Assembly: GCA_964529305.1 (NCBI GenBank)
Contig: CAZGUX010000277.1
Location: 6,199 to 70,198 of the forward strand
Length of the DNA: 64,000 nucleotides
Direction: 5' to 3'
From: CAZGUX01 sp964529305
GTDB lineage: Bacteria > Acidobacteriota > Terriglobia > Bryobacterales > Bryobacteraceae
The translations under genes and the position numbers were made by a program. Every line of letters begins with the position of its first letter. Within the stretch, counting starts at the first letter, position 1. Positions 1 to 9,344 of this stretch are shown piece after piece. The notes under the pieces are model-generated. The model was given only the letters and a program-made list of their open reading frames with translations. It was not told the DNA's origin and made no database searches.

Positions 1-1556
1 CGGGGAACCAGAACGCCGATTTCATACTTGGCCACTACGGCTCCGCCAACTTTCAGTTCGAACCGGACTGGTATGAGGCACGGCGCCCGCAGCTCGCCTT
101 TTACGTTCAGGATGACTGGAAGATCAAGCCGAAGCTAACGCTCAACGTCGGCCTCCGCTACGACTACACCGGACCTTACGACGCGTGGAAGACGCACCGC
201 CTGCACCGTTTCGACCTGGCTAAGAACCAGGTGGTCTATCCCAAGGCACTCGAACCGTTGATTTCGGCGGATGTCCGGGCGCGGCTGTTGTTTCCCTACC
301 GGTTCGAAGGGCCATCGACCAGCTACGACGCGCAGAAGAACGATTTCGCGCCGAGAATCGGCCTGGCGTACCGCCCGACGGGCCAGTCGACATTCGTCAT
401 CCGGGCTGGCTACGGGATCTTCTACAACAGCCCGATGGGGTTGGAGACGATCCGGTCGGGACGCATTGCGCCGTGGGACGCGTACCTCGCGTTCCGCCCG
501 ACACCCGATGCGCCATTGTTCTTTCACCGGGCAGATGGCTCGTTGAAGCAGCGGGTATTTGCCTCACCGGGATTCACCGCGCCGGTGGAGCCGGGTTTCA
601 AGACCTCGTATAACCAGCAGTGGAACCTGTCGGTGCAAAAGCAACTCACGGGCGCCATGGCGCTGGAGTTGGCATATGCCGGATCCCGCGCCGTGAACAT
701 GAGCTTCCAGCGGGATGCTGACGCCTATGCGCCGCTGTATGGCCTGTCCCGATACTTCACAACCGTCAACATGACGACCAACGGCCTGGACTCCCGCTAC
801 GATTCACTTCAGGTCTCGCTGCAACAACGGTTCAGCCAGGGGCTGTCGTTCCGCGCCAACTACACCTGGTCGAAACTGATGAACGATTACGCCGACTACT
901 TTGACAACGGCACGGTGTCGGTGATCTTCCGGAAGAACCTGGAATGGGGCCGGGGCTTCGCGGACCATCGCCACAACCTCAACCTTTCCGGCATCTACGA
1001 ACTGCCGTTCGGGCGGGGCCGGCGGTTGGCAGCGAATGTACCGCGAGTGGTCGACTATGCGATCGGCGGATGGAAGCTGAACTACATTCTGCAACTCAAC
1101 TCCGGCTTCCCGGTGAACCTGGTATACAACGCCGCGTTCCGGCCGGACGCGGTACCGGGGCGGGACGCCAATCTGCCGGTATCGGAGAGGACGGTCGACC
1201 GGTGGTTCGATCCAACGGCATTCGCGCGTCCTGCCGCCGCTGCCAGGTGCGAGGTGGAGGTACCGGCGCGGCGGGACGGATGGTTCCTGCTGCCGTGCCA
1301 GGGCAATCTGGGACGCAACGTGGTGGACGGTCCCGGTTTCGCGAACCTGGACACGGGCGTTTCGAAGTTCTTCCCGATCCGCGAGAATCACCGCGCGGAG
1401 TTCCGTGCCGAGTTCTTCAATGTCACCAACCACCCGGCCCTGTACTGGAACCTGGGCAACGGGTCCGGTCTGCGCTTCGACCTGGCGGGCGCGTCAAGAC
1501 TGACGGCGGTACGCAGCAACCGGACGATCCAGTTGGCGGTGCGTTATTCGTTCTAA
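1..1556 (+). CDS. TonB-dependent receptor, Oar-like, C-terminal part (5' end outside window)
   Basis: The frame is open from the left edge to the TAA at 1554-1556, about 517 codons, so this is the C-terminal half of a larger outer-membrane protein. The sequence shows repeated beta-barrel motifs typical of acidobacterial carboxypeptidase-regulatory-like TonB receptors: a 'QDDWKIKPKLTLNVGLRYD' strand, 'APRIGLAYR', 'YNQQWNLSVQKQL', 'YDSLQVSLQQRFSQGLSF', 'YELPFGRGRR' and a terminal aromatic 'QLAVRYSF'. By family, such proteins import large substrates, probably oligosaccharides, across the outer membrane with TonB energy; the substrate is unknown. It lies 4 bases before a sialidase-like gene on the same strand, which suggests co-transcription and a role in glycan uptake. 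The plug and N-terminal domains cannot be seen. Confidence 0.88.
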   Translation, partial: GNQNADFILGHYGSANFQFEPDWYEARRPQLAFYVQDDWKIKPKLTLNVGLRYDYTGPYDAWKTHRLHRFDLAKNQVVYPKALEPLISADVRARLLFPYRFEGPSTSYDAQKNDFAPRIGLAYRPTGQSTFVIRAGYGIFYNSPMGLETIRSGRIAPWDAYLAFRPTPDAPLFFHRADGSLKQRVFASPGFTAPVEPGFKTSYNQQWNLSVQKQLTGAMALELAYAGSRAVNMSFQRDADAYAPLYGLSRYFTTVNMTTNGLDSRYDSLQVSLQQRFSQGLSFRANYTWSKLMNDYADYFDNGTVSVIFRKNLEWGRGFADHRHNLNLSGIYELPFGRGRRLAANVPRVVDYAIGGWKLNYILQLNSGFPVNLVYNAAFRPDAVPGRDANLPVSERTVDRWFDPTAFARPAAAARCEVEVPARRDGWFLLPCQGNLGRNVVDGPGFANLDTGVSKFFPIRENHRAEFRAEFFNVTNHPALYWNLGNGSGLRFDLAGASRLTAVRSNRTIQLAVRYSF

Positions 1557-1560
1557 AGCA

Positions 1561-2778
1561 ATGCGGGCGGCGGTTTGCCTGTTTACGTTCAGCGCGTGCC
1601 TCTCCGCCGCGCCGCGGCCGGCAGTGATCCTGGGGGAGCCCGTCGTGGTGGCCGAGGCGCCGCCCGAGGAACGCCGGTGGGGCTACTACCAGTTTCCCCG
1701 CATCGAGCGGCGGCGGGATGGCCGGTTCGCCGTCAGCTTCCACGTTCACCCCGACGCCGCCGAGAGTTACGGCCTGAAGGCGGAAGTGCCAAACCATGCG
1801 GTTTCTTCGGATGGAGGGCGAACGTGGGCATTTGACCACGATTCAGACGCGGCGGCCGGCGGAGTGCCGTTGCCCAACGGCGACCGCCTGCGTATCGAGA
1901 CGCCGCGCCCGTTCCCCGTGGGCGAGTTGAAACTGCCGGCGCCCATCGGGATCAGGAAGGGCACCTACAGCAAGGAGGAGTACACTCTCTACCGGCTGGG
2001 CGAGTTGCCCTCCCCGCTCGACAAGATCTGGTTGGGCCGTCTGGCGAAAGGCTCCCGGGCATGGCAGACGGAGCAGAGCCGGTTGGACGATCCGCAGGCG
2101 TTGCGATACTCGCTCCGCGGCCTGTTTCCGATCGTGTGGTGGGGCGATCTGGTGGTGGCCCAGGATCGCTCGCTAATCGCCGGAGTTTATCCGGGGTACC
2201 TGGAAGGACAACCCGGTCACCCGTGGAACATCTTCTTCTACCGCTCCACCGACTCGGGGCGAAGCTGGAAAGCGCGGGGCAGAATCCTCTACCAACCCGA
2301 CGAGCGAGCCGACCCGATGGGGGCAAAGCGTGATGGATTCAGCGAACCGGCTACCGAACGCCTGGCCGACGGCACGCTGCTGTGCGTAATGCGCTCGACC
2401 GACGGCAACGGGGTTGGCCCGATGTACCAGAGCCGCTCGGAAGATCTCGGCCGCACCTGGACAAAACCCGAGGCGTTCGCGCCCACCGGCGTGCTGCCTC
2501 GATTGCTGCGCCTGGGCAACGGCGCGCTGATCCTGAGTTCGGGGCGGCCCGGAGTGGATGTGCGGGTCAGCTTTGACGGACGGACCTGGAGCCCGCCGCA
2601 CACGCTGGTGCCGATCTCTTCGGATAAACTGAACGCGGATTCCTGTGGCTATACGGGCCTGGTTGCAGTGGACAACGACAGCTTTTTGATCGCGTACTCG
2701 TGGTTCCGGCGGAAAGGGGCGGATGGCCGCGAGCGAAAGACCATCCTGGTGAGGCGAATCGAGGTGAAGGTGAAATGA
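1561..2778 (+). CDS. Secreted sialidase-like (exo-alpha-sialidase superfamily) protein
   Basis: 405 residues starting with a short hydrophobic export signal ('MRAAVCLFTFSACLSAA'). At least four Asp-box-like motifs are visible (SSDGGRTWAF, RSTDSGRSWKA, RSEDLGRTWTKP, SFDGRTWSPP), the hallmark of six-bladed sialidase/neuraminidase propellers. Many acidobacterial members are annotated as exo-alpha-sialidases without tested activity, so the substrate is open. The gene follows the upstream TonB receptor by 4 bases and overlaps the next sialidase-like gene by the 4-base ATGA, so the three probably form one transcript. No strong Shine-Dalgarno sequence precedes the ATG, consistent with coupling to the gene before it. 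It could instead be a non-catalytic BNR-repeat glycan-binding protein. Confidence 0.82.
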   Translation: MRAAVCLFTFSACLSAAPRPAVILGEPVVVAEAPPEERRWGYYQFPRIERRRDGRFAVSFHVHPDAAESYGLKAEVPNHAVSSDGGRTWAFDHDSDAAAGGVPLPNGDRLRIETPRPFPVGELKLPAPIGIRKGTYSKEEYTLYRLGELPSPLDKIWLGRLAKGSRAWQTEQSRLDDPQALRYSLRGLFPIVWWGDLVVAQDRSLIAGVYPGYLEGQPGHPWNIFFYRSTDSGRSWKARGRILYQPDERADPMGAKRDGFSEPATERLADGTLLCVMRSTDGNGVGPMYQSRSEDLGRTWTKPEAFAPTGVLPRLLRLGNGALILSSGRPGVDVRVSFDGRTWSPPHTLVPISSDKLNADSCGYTGLVAVDNDSFLIAYSWFRRKGADGRERKTILVRRIEVKVK

Positions 2779-4121
2779 GCGACGGACTCTTGTGGACGCG
2801 TAGGAACTGGATGATGCTGGCCGGCGCGATGGCCGCCCGTGGCGAGAACGGCGTGCTGTTCCAATCGCCCCTGCCCAGCGACATGAACGTCACCACGGTG
2901 GCGGAACTGGATGCGAACCGCCTGATCGCGGTGGGAGGCGGCCACGAGGGGGAGAAACCGCGAACGCCGATATCCTATTTGTCTAACGACCTTGGACGCC
3001 AATGGCAGCCCGGGCCGAAGTGGATGGAGGGCGGCAAGCCGTTTGAGGGGATGGTGCACTCCATGCTGCGGCTCCGCGACGGACGGTTAGGCCTGATGTA
3101 CAGCCGCAAGGAGTGGCTGCGCACACCGAGTTACTCGACACCAGTTCGGACGTGGCTCTTCAGCACGTCGGGTGATGACGGCAAGACCTGGAGCGAGGGC
3201 GTTCCGCTCGATATGCCCGCCCGCTACGAGGACCAGGACAGCAAAGAGAGCGAGAACAAGGGCGTGTTTGTCGCCTACCCGTTCGGACGAATCATCCAGC
3301 TTTCCTCCGGCCGCCTGGTCGTGCCTTGTTACTGGTACATGGGCGGGAGGCACCTGGAGCACCACCCGGATCTCCGGATGGACGAAGGCCCGTCGTACGC
3401 GACGGTGCGGGGCCATCGGGTCAAGAGGATTGCCGACGGCCACCTGTATGAGTCCGCGATGGGGGGCTGCTTTGTCTATTTCTCCGACGACGGAACGAGG
3501 TGGCAGCGCAGCACGGGTAGCATCATGGTGTGGCCCCTGCCGGGCGAGGGAGACGTGGGCGGATTCGGCGCAACCTGGGAGCCCGTGGTGATCGAACTGA
3601 AAGACAAGCGCGTCCTGATGTTCATGCGCACGAACGTCGGACGAATCTTTCAGAGTTTCTCGAAAGACGGCGGCCTGCATTGGACGCCGGGGGAGGCGAC
3701 TGAGCTGGCTTCCGGCGACGTCCCTTGCTGCCTCGGCCGCCTGCCGAAGAGCGGACACCTGATGGTGATCTGGAATCAGTCGTCCGCCGCGGAGATCCGC
3801 GCCGGCTATTCGCGGGGGCGTCTGTCGACCGCGGTCTCGACGGACGAAGGCAAAAGTTGGGGCCACTTTCGCACGGTCGCCATCAGCGACGGGTTGCGCA
3901 ATGTGGCCAAGGTCGAACCGCCGCCGGTAAAGCACGTGCGCGCGAACCGGGAATTGGGCGTGCTGCCCGACGGCTATTCGCGCCATCACTATCCGAAGCT
4001 CGCGTTTTCACAAGGCAAAGTGCTGCTGCTGTACTACACCGGGCAGGTGCAGCCGGGAGGCCGGTTCGAGCGCTGGAAGCCGATGGTGAAGACGGTCGAG
4101 GAGTCCTGGCTTCTGGGCTGA
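2775..4121 (+). CDS. Tat-exported sialidase-like BNR/Asp-box protein
   Basis: The ATG at 2775 overlaps the preceding stop codon (ATGA), giving a 448-residue protein that begins with a twin-arginine-like signal (TRRNWMMLAGAMAA). This start is preferred to the upstream in-frame start at 2700 because it is translationally coupled and places the RR motif near the N-terminus. Five Asp-box-like motifs are visible: SNDLGRQWQPG, SGDDGKTWSEG, SDDGTRWQRS, SKDGGLHWTPG and STDEGKSWGHF, as expected of a sialidase-fold propeller. It is a second, diverged member beside the 405-residue one, suggesting sequential or alternative glycan substrates. Family knowledge gives a hydrolase of terminal sugars; the actual activity is inferred. 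A TonB receptor follows about 175 bases downstream. Confidence 0.82.
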   Translation: MSDGLLWTRRNWMMLAGAMAARGENGVLFQSPLPSDMNVTTVAELDANRLIAVGGGHEGEKPRTPISYLSNDLGRQWQPGPKWMEGGKPFEGMVHSMLRLRDGRLGLMYSRKEWLRTPSYSTPVRTWLFSTSGDDGKTWSEGVPLDMPARYEDQDSKESENKGVFVAYPFGRIIQLSSGRLVVPCYWYMGGRHLEHHPDLRMDEGPSYATVRGHRVKRIADGHLYESAMGGCFVYFSDDGTRWQRSTGSIMVWPLPGEGDVGGFGATWEPVVIELKDKRVLMFMRTNVGRIFQSFSKDGGLHWTPGEATELASGDVPCCLGRLPKSGHLMVIWNQSSAAEIRAGYSRGRLSTAVSTDEGKSWGHFRTVAISDGLRNVAKVEPPPVKHVRANRELGVLPDGYSRHHYPKLAFSQGKVLLLYYTGQVQPGGRFERWKPMVKTVEESWLLG

Positions 4122-4296
4122 GTCCAGAGAAGGCCGGAGCCGACCGAGTCCTGAATTCCCGCCGGAAACCCGGCTCCCCGAAGACACCATCGCAAAGCAC
4201 CGAGCGATGCGATATTATCTAGCCACTGATTGCAGCCGCTTCAAGCAATTGGGGGCAGGGGGCCGTGTTGCATCCTCCCGGAAATCGGAGACTTCC

Positions 4297-7200
4297 ATGA
4301 AACGGAATGCTGTTGTTTGTCTGGTGCTGTTGATCGGCGTCTGGGCCTCGATTCTGAGCGCGCAACGAGTGAAGTCCACCATTAGCGGAGCGATCACGGA
4401 CCCGAGCGGAGCTACGGTCGCGGGCGCGGAGGTCGCGCTGACGAACACGCTGACAGGAATCACCAAACGCTTCACCACCCTGGCGGATGGGACGTATGCG
4501 TTTCCGTTCCTCGAACCGGGCACTTATGCGATCACGACCAAATTGACGGGTTTCAAGACCGCGGTGCAGAAAGACATCCTGGTGAGAGTGGCCGCAGATC
4601 AGCGCGTCGACATCGCGCTGGAACTCGGCGAGGTGTCGCAAACGGTGGAGGCGACCGCCGTGGCGCCGCAGGTGGAGAGCGTCAGCTCAACCCTCGGGAC
4701 GACGGTCGACAACAAGAAGGTGGCCGATCTACCCCTGAACGGCCGGAACATCTACGCGCTGCTGAACATCATTCCCGGCTCGTCGCTGGGCGGACCCAAC
4801 GGGGCCGGCATTCAGGCGACTAACCCCGTGATCAACGGCACGCGTCCCCGGGGCAACAGCTTCACCGTGGACGGCGTCGGCGTGAATCAGGAGAATTCGG
4901 GGACATCCGGAGGCGCGGGGGTGACCTACCAGCCGCAACTGGACGCGATCGCCGAGTTCAGGATCCTGACCAGCAACTATTCGGCGGAGTACGGCCGTGC
5001 GATGGGCGGCGTGGTCAGCCTGAGCTTGAAGTCGGGCACGAATCAATTCCACGGGTCGTTGTTCGAGTATCTGCGCAACGACAAGTTTGACGCGCGGAAT
5101 TACTTTGCGGCCCCCACGGCGCGAAAGCCCGTTCTCCGCTACAACCAGTTCGGCGTGGCCGTGGGCGGACCGATCGTCAAGAACCGGCTGTTTTTCTTTT
5201 CGAACGCGGAATGGACCAAACGGCGAAGCCAGTCGGTGAGCACGTCGTCGGTGCCGACGGCTCAGAACCGGACGGGCGATTTCAGCACCGACCCCAACCG
5301 GATCTACGACATCCTGACGACCAGGACCGAGGGCGGAAGAACCGTTCGAGACCAGTTTCCGGGCAACATCATACCGGCGAACCGGATTGACGCCTCCGCA
5401 AAGGCGATTAACGACTTCTATCCGCTGCCGACCTCCGGGGGCCTGGTCAACAACTTCGTGATCGCCTCCCCGACCGCGACCAACGCCATCCGGACGGACA
5501 CCAAGATCGACTATGTGCTCACCTCGCGCGACACGGTGGCGGGCCGTGTGTCGTGGTCCGACAACGAGGTGATCGGGTCGAAGACGTTTCCCGGCCCGGC
5601 CAATCCGAATACGTCCGCCTATCAGGACACGCGGACGCCCGGCTTCCAGGTGAACTGGACGCACACGTTCTCCCCGAGGCTGATCAGCGAATTCCGCACC
5701 GGCTACCAACGGTTTCAATACATTCTCGGCACCGATCCGGAAGCTCAGGCCGACTGGCGAAGCAAGTTAGGCCTCCCTGCGATTCACACGGACCCGACCT
5801 TGCAGTACGGATTCCCGTACATGGCGCCGAGCGGCATCACCGCGATCGGTGCGACGTTTTCCCAGTATCTGTTTCAGACACGGTCCCTTCAATTCAACGA
5901 GACGATGAGTTGGTCGCTGGGGAGACATTTCGTCAAGTTCGGCGGTTCGTTCGCGCGAATCGGGTCAACCGACCGGATTCCCGGGTATCCGGCGGGCGGG
6001 TACGTCTTTTCCGGCCAGTACACGAGTTTGCCGGGAACCGGCGCGACCGGGAGAGGGTTTGCCGACTACCTGCTGGGCCTGTCGTCCCAAGCGAACGCCG
6101 GGCTTCTGTTAGGGGGCGGCATCCAACCGAAGAACAAGGAGTTTAGCCTGTTCGTGCAGGACGACTTCCGGCTGACGAAGAAGCTGACTTTGAACCTTGG
6201 GCTGCGATACGATCTGGCCACGGCGATCCGGACCGACGCGAACACGCTGTGGGGCTACGACCCGGCGATCAATGCGACCCGGGCCAACGACCCGCCCGCC
6301 CCGCCGAATAAATTGGACGTGGCGCCTCGCTTCGGCTTCGCGTACCAACTGACGTCGAAGACCGTTCTGCGCGGCGGATACGGGGTGGCGTTCTTCCCGC
6401 AATTCAAGGGACTGGGCGGCTTCTTTGCCAGCCCTCCCGTCCAGATCGGCCGGGCTTTCCCGGTCACCGACCCGCTGAAGCCGGCGTTCACGCTGCGGGA
6501 TAGTTTCGGCGCCTTCGTGTATAACCCGGTGCAGGGAATCCCGGGGAATCCGAACCTGGTGATGGGGATGTTCAACCCGTCGAGTTCCAAGTCGCCGTAC
6601 GTCCAAAGCTGGAGTTTCACGATCGAACGGCAACTCGCCGAGCGCGTGGCCGTGCGCGCCGCGTATGTCGGCAACAAGGGAACGCATCTGGAGGACATCA
6701 TCCAGATCAACCAACTCTTCGGATCCCAGCTTGGACCCGACAGCAAGTTCGGGGGTCTCACCGCGCAGCAGAGGCGGCCTTTCCCGGGCGCTGGGCAGGT
6801 CCAACAATTTGCCAACGATATGAATTCCAATTACCACTCCCTGCAGTTGAGCGTCGACTGGCTATCGTGGAAGGGGCTGTCGATGTTGACTTCGTTCACG
6901 TATGGCAAGGCGATCGCGGAGAATCGAAGCTACAGGCAGGACAGTTGGAATCGCGCGGCAAGCCGCGGGTTGGGGAACGCGGACCTTCCGCGTGCGTTCG
7001 TCCAAAGCGCTACCTATGAACTTCCTTTCGGCGCCGGCCGCAAGTGGCTGAGCCACGGCGGTGTGGTCAACCAGGTGATTGGAGGCTGGCAGGTGAACGG
7101 CATCCTGACGGCCCGCGACGGGTTCCCGATCCACATCACGTCGTCGTCTAACCTGTCGGGCAGCTTTTCGATCCTCCAGTTTCCGGACCGCCTTCGCGAT

Positions 7201-7527
7201 GGCAACCTGCCGGAGGGCAGCCGGACGATCCAGCGCTGGTTCGACACCTCGGCCTTCAAGATTCCGGACGCATACACCTTTGGCAATTCCGGAGCATTCC
7301 CCGGAGTCCGCGGCCCGGGAATGGTGAACCTGGATTTTTCGCTCTTCAAGAGGTTCCGCGTCCTGGAGGGGAAGAACCTGGAGTTCCGCGCGGAAGCGTT
7401 CAACATCAGCAACACGCCGGGCTTCGCCAATCCGAATGCGGCGATCGGCACGGCGGCCGCGGGCTCGATCAGCACGCTGCTGAACGCGAACCGTTCGATC
7501 CAGTTTGCCCTGAAGTTCTTGTTCTGA
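4297..7527 (+). CDS. TonB-dependent receptor with N-terminal carboxypeptidase-regulatory-like domain
   Basis: The ATG at 4297 is chosen because GGAG lies 6 bases before it and it is followed by a clean signal peptide (MKRNAVVCLVLLIGVWASIL, cleavage near SAQ); the result is 1076 residues. After the signal comes a regulatory-like beta-sandwich (STISGAITDPSGATVAGAEV ... FLEPGTYAITTKLTGF), then a plug domain (VADLPLNGRNIYALLNIIPG, FTVDGVGVNQENSG, YSAEYGRAMGGVVSLSLKSG) and a long 22-strand-type barrel ending in an aromatic-rich strand (SIQFALKFLF). This is the Oar-like architecture greatly expanded in Acidobacteriota. Expected role: TonB-powered import of oligosaccharides or peptides; the substrate is not determined by sequence. 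It sits between sialidase-like genes and a Tat-exported propeller glycosidase-like gene, forming a glycan-utilisation neighbourhood. Confidence 0.93.
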   Translation: MKRNAVVCLVLLIGVWASILSAQRVKSTISGAITDPSGATVAGAEVALTNTLTGITKRFTTLADGTYAFPFLEPGTYAITTKLTGFKTAVQKDILVRVAADQRVDIALELGEVSQTVEATAVAPQVESVSSTLGTTVDNKKVADLPLNGRNIYALLNIIPGSSLGGPNGAGIQATNPVINGTRPRGNSFTVDGVGVNQENSGTSGGAGVTYQPQLDAIAEFRILTSNYSAEYGRAMGGVVSLSLKSGTNQFHGSLFEYLRNDKFDARNYFAAPTARKPVLRYNQFGVAVGGPIVKNRLFFFSNAEWTKRRSQSVSTSSVPTAQNRTGDFSTDPNRIYDILTTRTEGGRTVRDQFPGNIIPANRIDASAKAINDFYPLPTSGGLVNNFVIASPTATNAIRTDTKIDYVLTSRDTVAGRVSWSDNEVIGSKTFPGPANPNTSAYQDTRTPGFQVNWTHTFSPRLISEFRTGYQRFQYILGTDPEAQADWRSKLGLPAIHTDPTLQYGFPYMAPSGITAIGATFSQYLFQTRSLQFNETMSWSLGRHFVKFGGSFARIGSTDRIPGYPAGGYVFSGQYTSLPGTGATGRGFADYLLGLSSQANAGLLLGGGIQPKNKEFSLFVQDDFRLTKKLTLNLGLRYDLATAIRTDANTLWGYDPAINATRANDPPAPPNKLDVAPRFGFAYQLTSKTVLRGGYGVAFFPQFKGLGGFFASPPVQIGRAFPVTDPLKPAFTLRDSFGAFVYNPVQGIPGNPNLVMGMFNPSSSKSPYVQSWSFTIERQLAERVAVRAAYVGNKGTHLEDIIQINQLFGSQLGPDSKFGGLTAQQRRPFPGAGQVQQFANDMNSNYHSLQLSVDWLSWKGLSMLTSFTYGKAIAENRSYRQDSWNRAASRGLGNADLPRAFVQSATYELPFGAGRKWLSHGGVVNQVIGGWQVNGILTARDGFPIHITSSSNLSGSFSILQFPDRLRDGNLPEGSRTIQRWFDTSAFKIPDAYTFGNSGAFPGVRGPGMVNLDFSLFKRFRVLEGKNLEFRAEAFNISNTPGFANPNAAIGTAAAGSISTLLNANRSIQFALKFLF

Positions 7528-7709
7528 GGGCTTACGCCGCGGGATCCAATCGCGGTGCGGGTCGCGAAGCCGAACGCAACCCCACGGCTCACGCTGTGGG
7601 CTCGAGGGCATTCTTCGGGCTGGACGCGCAGTTATCTTCGATTGGGGCGGTGGGCACTCATCGGCCCTCGGCAGCGGTCTGCCGCCCAGACCCTGGAGGA
7701 GTTCGGAAC
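7528..7709. other. Intergenic leader between TonB receptor and propeller gene
   Basis: No coding sequence is supported. A potential hairpin with CCCAC and GTGGG arms lies near 7580-7600. GGAGGA at 7695-7700 is the ribosome-binding site for the GTG start at 7710. The in-frame start at 7596 would add a tail with no export signal and is rejected. Confidence 0.4.
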
Positions 7710-9284
7710 GTGTTCTCGAGGCGAGATTTTGGAAAATCGGCGGTGGTGTCGGCGTTGGGCGCCGGCGCGCCGGGGACGGCGGCCGCCAGCGGAACGGGCC
7801 TGCGTGCGGAGGTTGCCCGACCTTCCCCTGAGGCGGGAGAAGTCGTCCTGTTTCCCTTTGACGACTACAGCGTCCCCCTCCGATACCGGTTGAAGATCGG
7901 CCTGGTCAGCCGGGCCAACCCCTTCAACCTGCACCCCAGGGTTCTGGAGAAAGGCAAGCCGGGCGACCCTGACAGCTATGACACCGCATTCAACGGAGCC
8001 GTCCTGAAAGTGGGAGACGAACTCCGGATGTGGTACATCGGGACGGACCGGAAAGGCAAGTGGCGTCTTTGCTACGCCACCAGCAAGGATGGCCTGAAGT
8101 GGGAGAAGCCCGCGCTCGGGCTGGTGGAATTCAACGGCAGCAAACAGAACAACCTGGTGGCGTTCGACCGGGACGATGCGGCGACCATCACGATCCTGGA
8201 GGAACCCGAGGATCCCGATCCCGGACGCCGGTTCAAGATGATCTACGAGGTCAGCCCGTTTCAGATCGGCGCGGCATTCAGCCCCGACGGCCTGCGCTGG
8301 ACCCAGTCCCGGAACAACCCGATTCTGAAGCACAACAACATCGAACCGGGCGGCCTGATCAAATACAACGGCTGTTACTACCTGAACGGACAGGGCGGCA
8401 ATGTCGGGACGAAGCGATCGCTGGTGACGTTTCTCTCCTATGACTTCGAGCGCTGGAGCGACGCGGTGGCCGTGGGGTTGCGGCGGGACGTACGACCGCA
8501 TCCCGACATCCCGGGACCGCACGCGGGAGAGCAGATCCACCTGGGAGCCGGCGTGTGGAACCGCGGCAACGTGATCATCGGCATCTACGGGCAGTGGCAC
8601 GGACCGTCGAACGACCGGCACTTCGTGAGCATCGATCTGGGCTTTGCCGTCAGCAACGACGCGATGCATTACCGCGAGCCGATCCCGGAGTTTCAGATCA
8701 TTCCGGCGTACGAGATCTTCCGGCAGGTTCATCATCCGGAGGCGGTTCCCGCGCCCGCCCTCAACGCAGGGCAAGCGTTTGCCAACGTGGGCGACGAGAC
8801 ATTCTTCTGGTATAGCCCGTGGTACGGCGGCAGTGTGTGCGTGGCCCGCTGGCCTCGGGACCGGATGGGCTACTTCGAGGTGGTGACCAAGCCGAAGCCG
8901 AATGTCTACACGATGGAAGACACGCATTCGGTGAACTGGCGGGAGGAGACCAAGTTCGGCCCGGTGATGACCCACCCGCACTTCATTTCGTGCCCGCTGC
9001 GGCTGGGAGGTACGACGCCGCGAGTGTATGTGAACGCGGAAGGTTTGTCGGAGCAGAGCCACGTGACGGTCGAGGTACTGGACGAGCAGATGCGGCCGTT
9101 GCCAGGCTATTCCGGCAGCGAGGCGATTCCGCTGACCCTGGGCGGCCTGCGCCGGCCGGTGGCTTGGCGCAACCGGCAGGCGTTGCAGGGGGTGACGCAA
9201 CCGGTCCGCCTGAAGGTGAGTTGGGGAGGGAACCGGCCGGAGGACGCCTATGTCTACGCGGTGTATGTCAGTGCGCAGGGGTAG
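7710..9284 (+). CDS. Tat-exported five-bladed-propeller glycosidase-like protein (GH32/GH43-like clan)
   Basis: The start is the GTG at 7710, placed by GGAGGA nine bases upstream and by the twin-arginine signal that follows at once (FSRRDFGKSAVVSALGAG). The 524-residue product has sugar-propeller motifs: 'MWYIGTDRKGKWRLCYATSK', 'DGLKWEKPALGLVEFNGS', 'FKMIYEV', 'SPDGLRWTQSRNNP'. These resemble the GH32/GH43/GH68-type five-bladed propellers that hydrolyse fructosides, arabinosides or related sugars, usually annotated only as 'glycosyl hydrolase family 32-like' in planctomycetes and acidobacteria. The C-terminal 110 or so residues look like a beta-sandwich module (VYVNAEGLSEQSHVTVEVLD). A clear paralogue is encoded at 51293-52792. 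It follows a TonB receptor gene, so probable periplasmic processing of imported glycans; this is inference. Confidence 0.75.
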   Translation: MFSRRDFGKSAVVSALGAGAPGTAAASGTGLRAEVARPSPEAGEVVLFPFDDYSVPLRYRLKIGLVSRANPFNLHPRVLEKGKPGDPDSYDTAFNGAVLKVGDELRMWYIGTDRKGKWRLCYATSKDGLKWEKPALGLVEFNGSKQNNLVAFDRDDAATITILEEPEDPDPGRRFKMIYEVSPFQIGAAFSPDGLRWTQSRNNPILKHNNIEPGGLIKYNGCYYLNGQGGNVGTKRSLVTFLSYDFERWSDAVAVGLRRDVRPHPDIPGPHAGEQIHLGAGVWNRGNVIIGIYGQWHGPSNDRHFVSIDLGFAVSNDAMHYREPIPEFQIIPAYEIFRQVHHPEAVPAPALNAGQAFANVGDETFFWYSPWYGGSVCVARWPRDRMGYFEVVTKPKPNVYTMEDTHSVNWREETKFGPVMTHPHFISCPLRLGGTTPRVYVNAEGLSEQSHVTVEVLDEQMRPLPGYSGSEAIPLTLGGLRRPVAWRNRQALQGVTQPVRLKVSWGGNRPEDAYVYAVYVSAQG

Positions 9285-9290
9285 CCGGAT

Positions 9291-9315
9291 CCCGCCGGCC
9301 GCAGGAACCGGCGGG
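9291..9315. terminator. Candidate bidirectional terminator hairpin
   Basis: Perfect 8-base arms CCCGCCGG (9291-9298) and CCGGCGGG (9308-9315) enclose a 9-base loop, in the 60-base gap between two convergent genes. There is no clear run of T, so termination is inferred from position and stem strength only. Confidence 0.45.
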
Positions 9316-9344
9316 TTCGACAAGGGCCACCCCACGCGGGACGG

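Noticed and set aside
7632..9335. A 567-codon reverse frame antisense to the Tat-exported propeller gene
   Set aside because: It is a shadow frame: no start signal or recognised domain, and the forward gene has a Shine-Dalgarno site and Tat motif.
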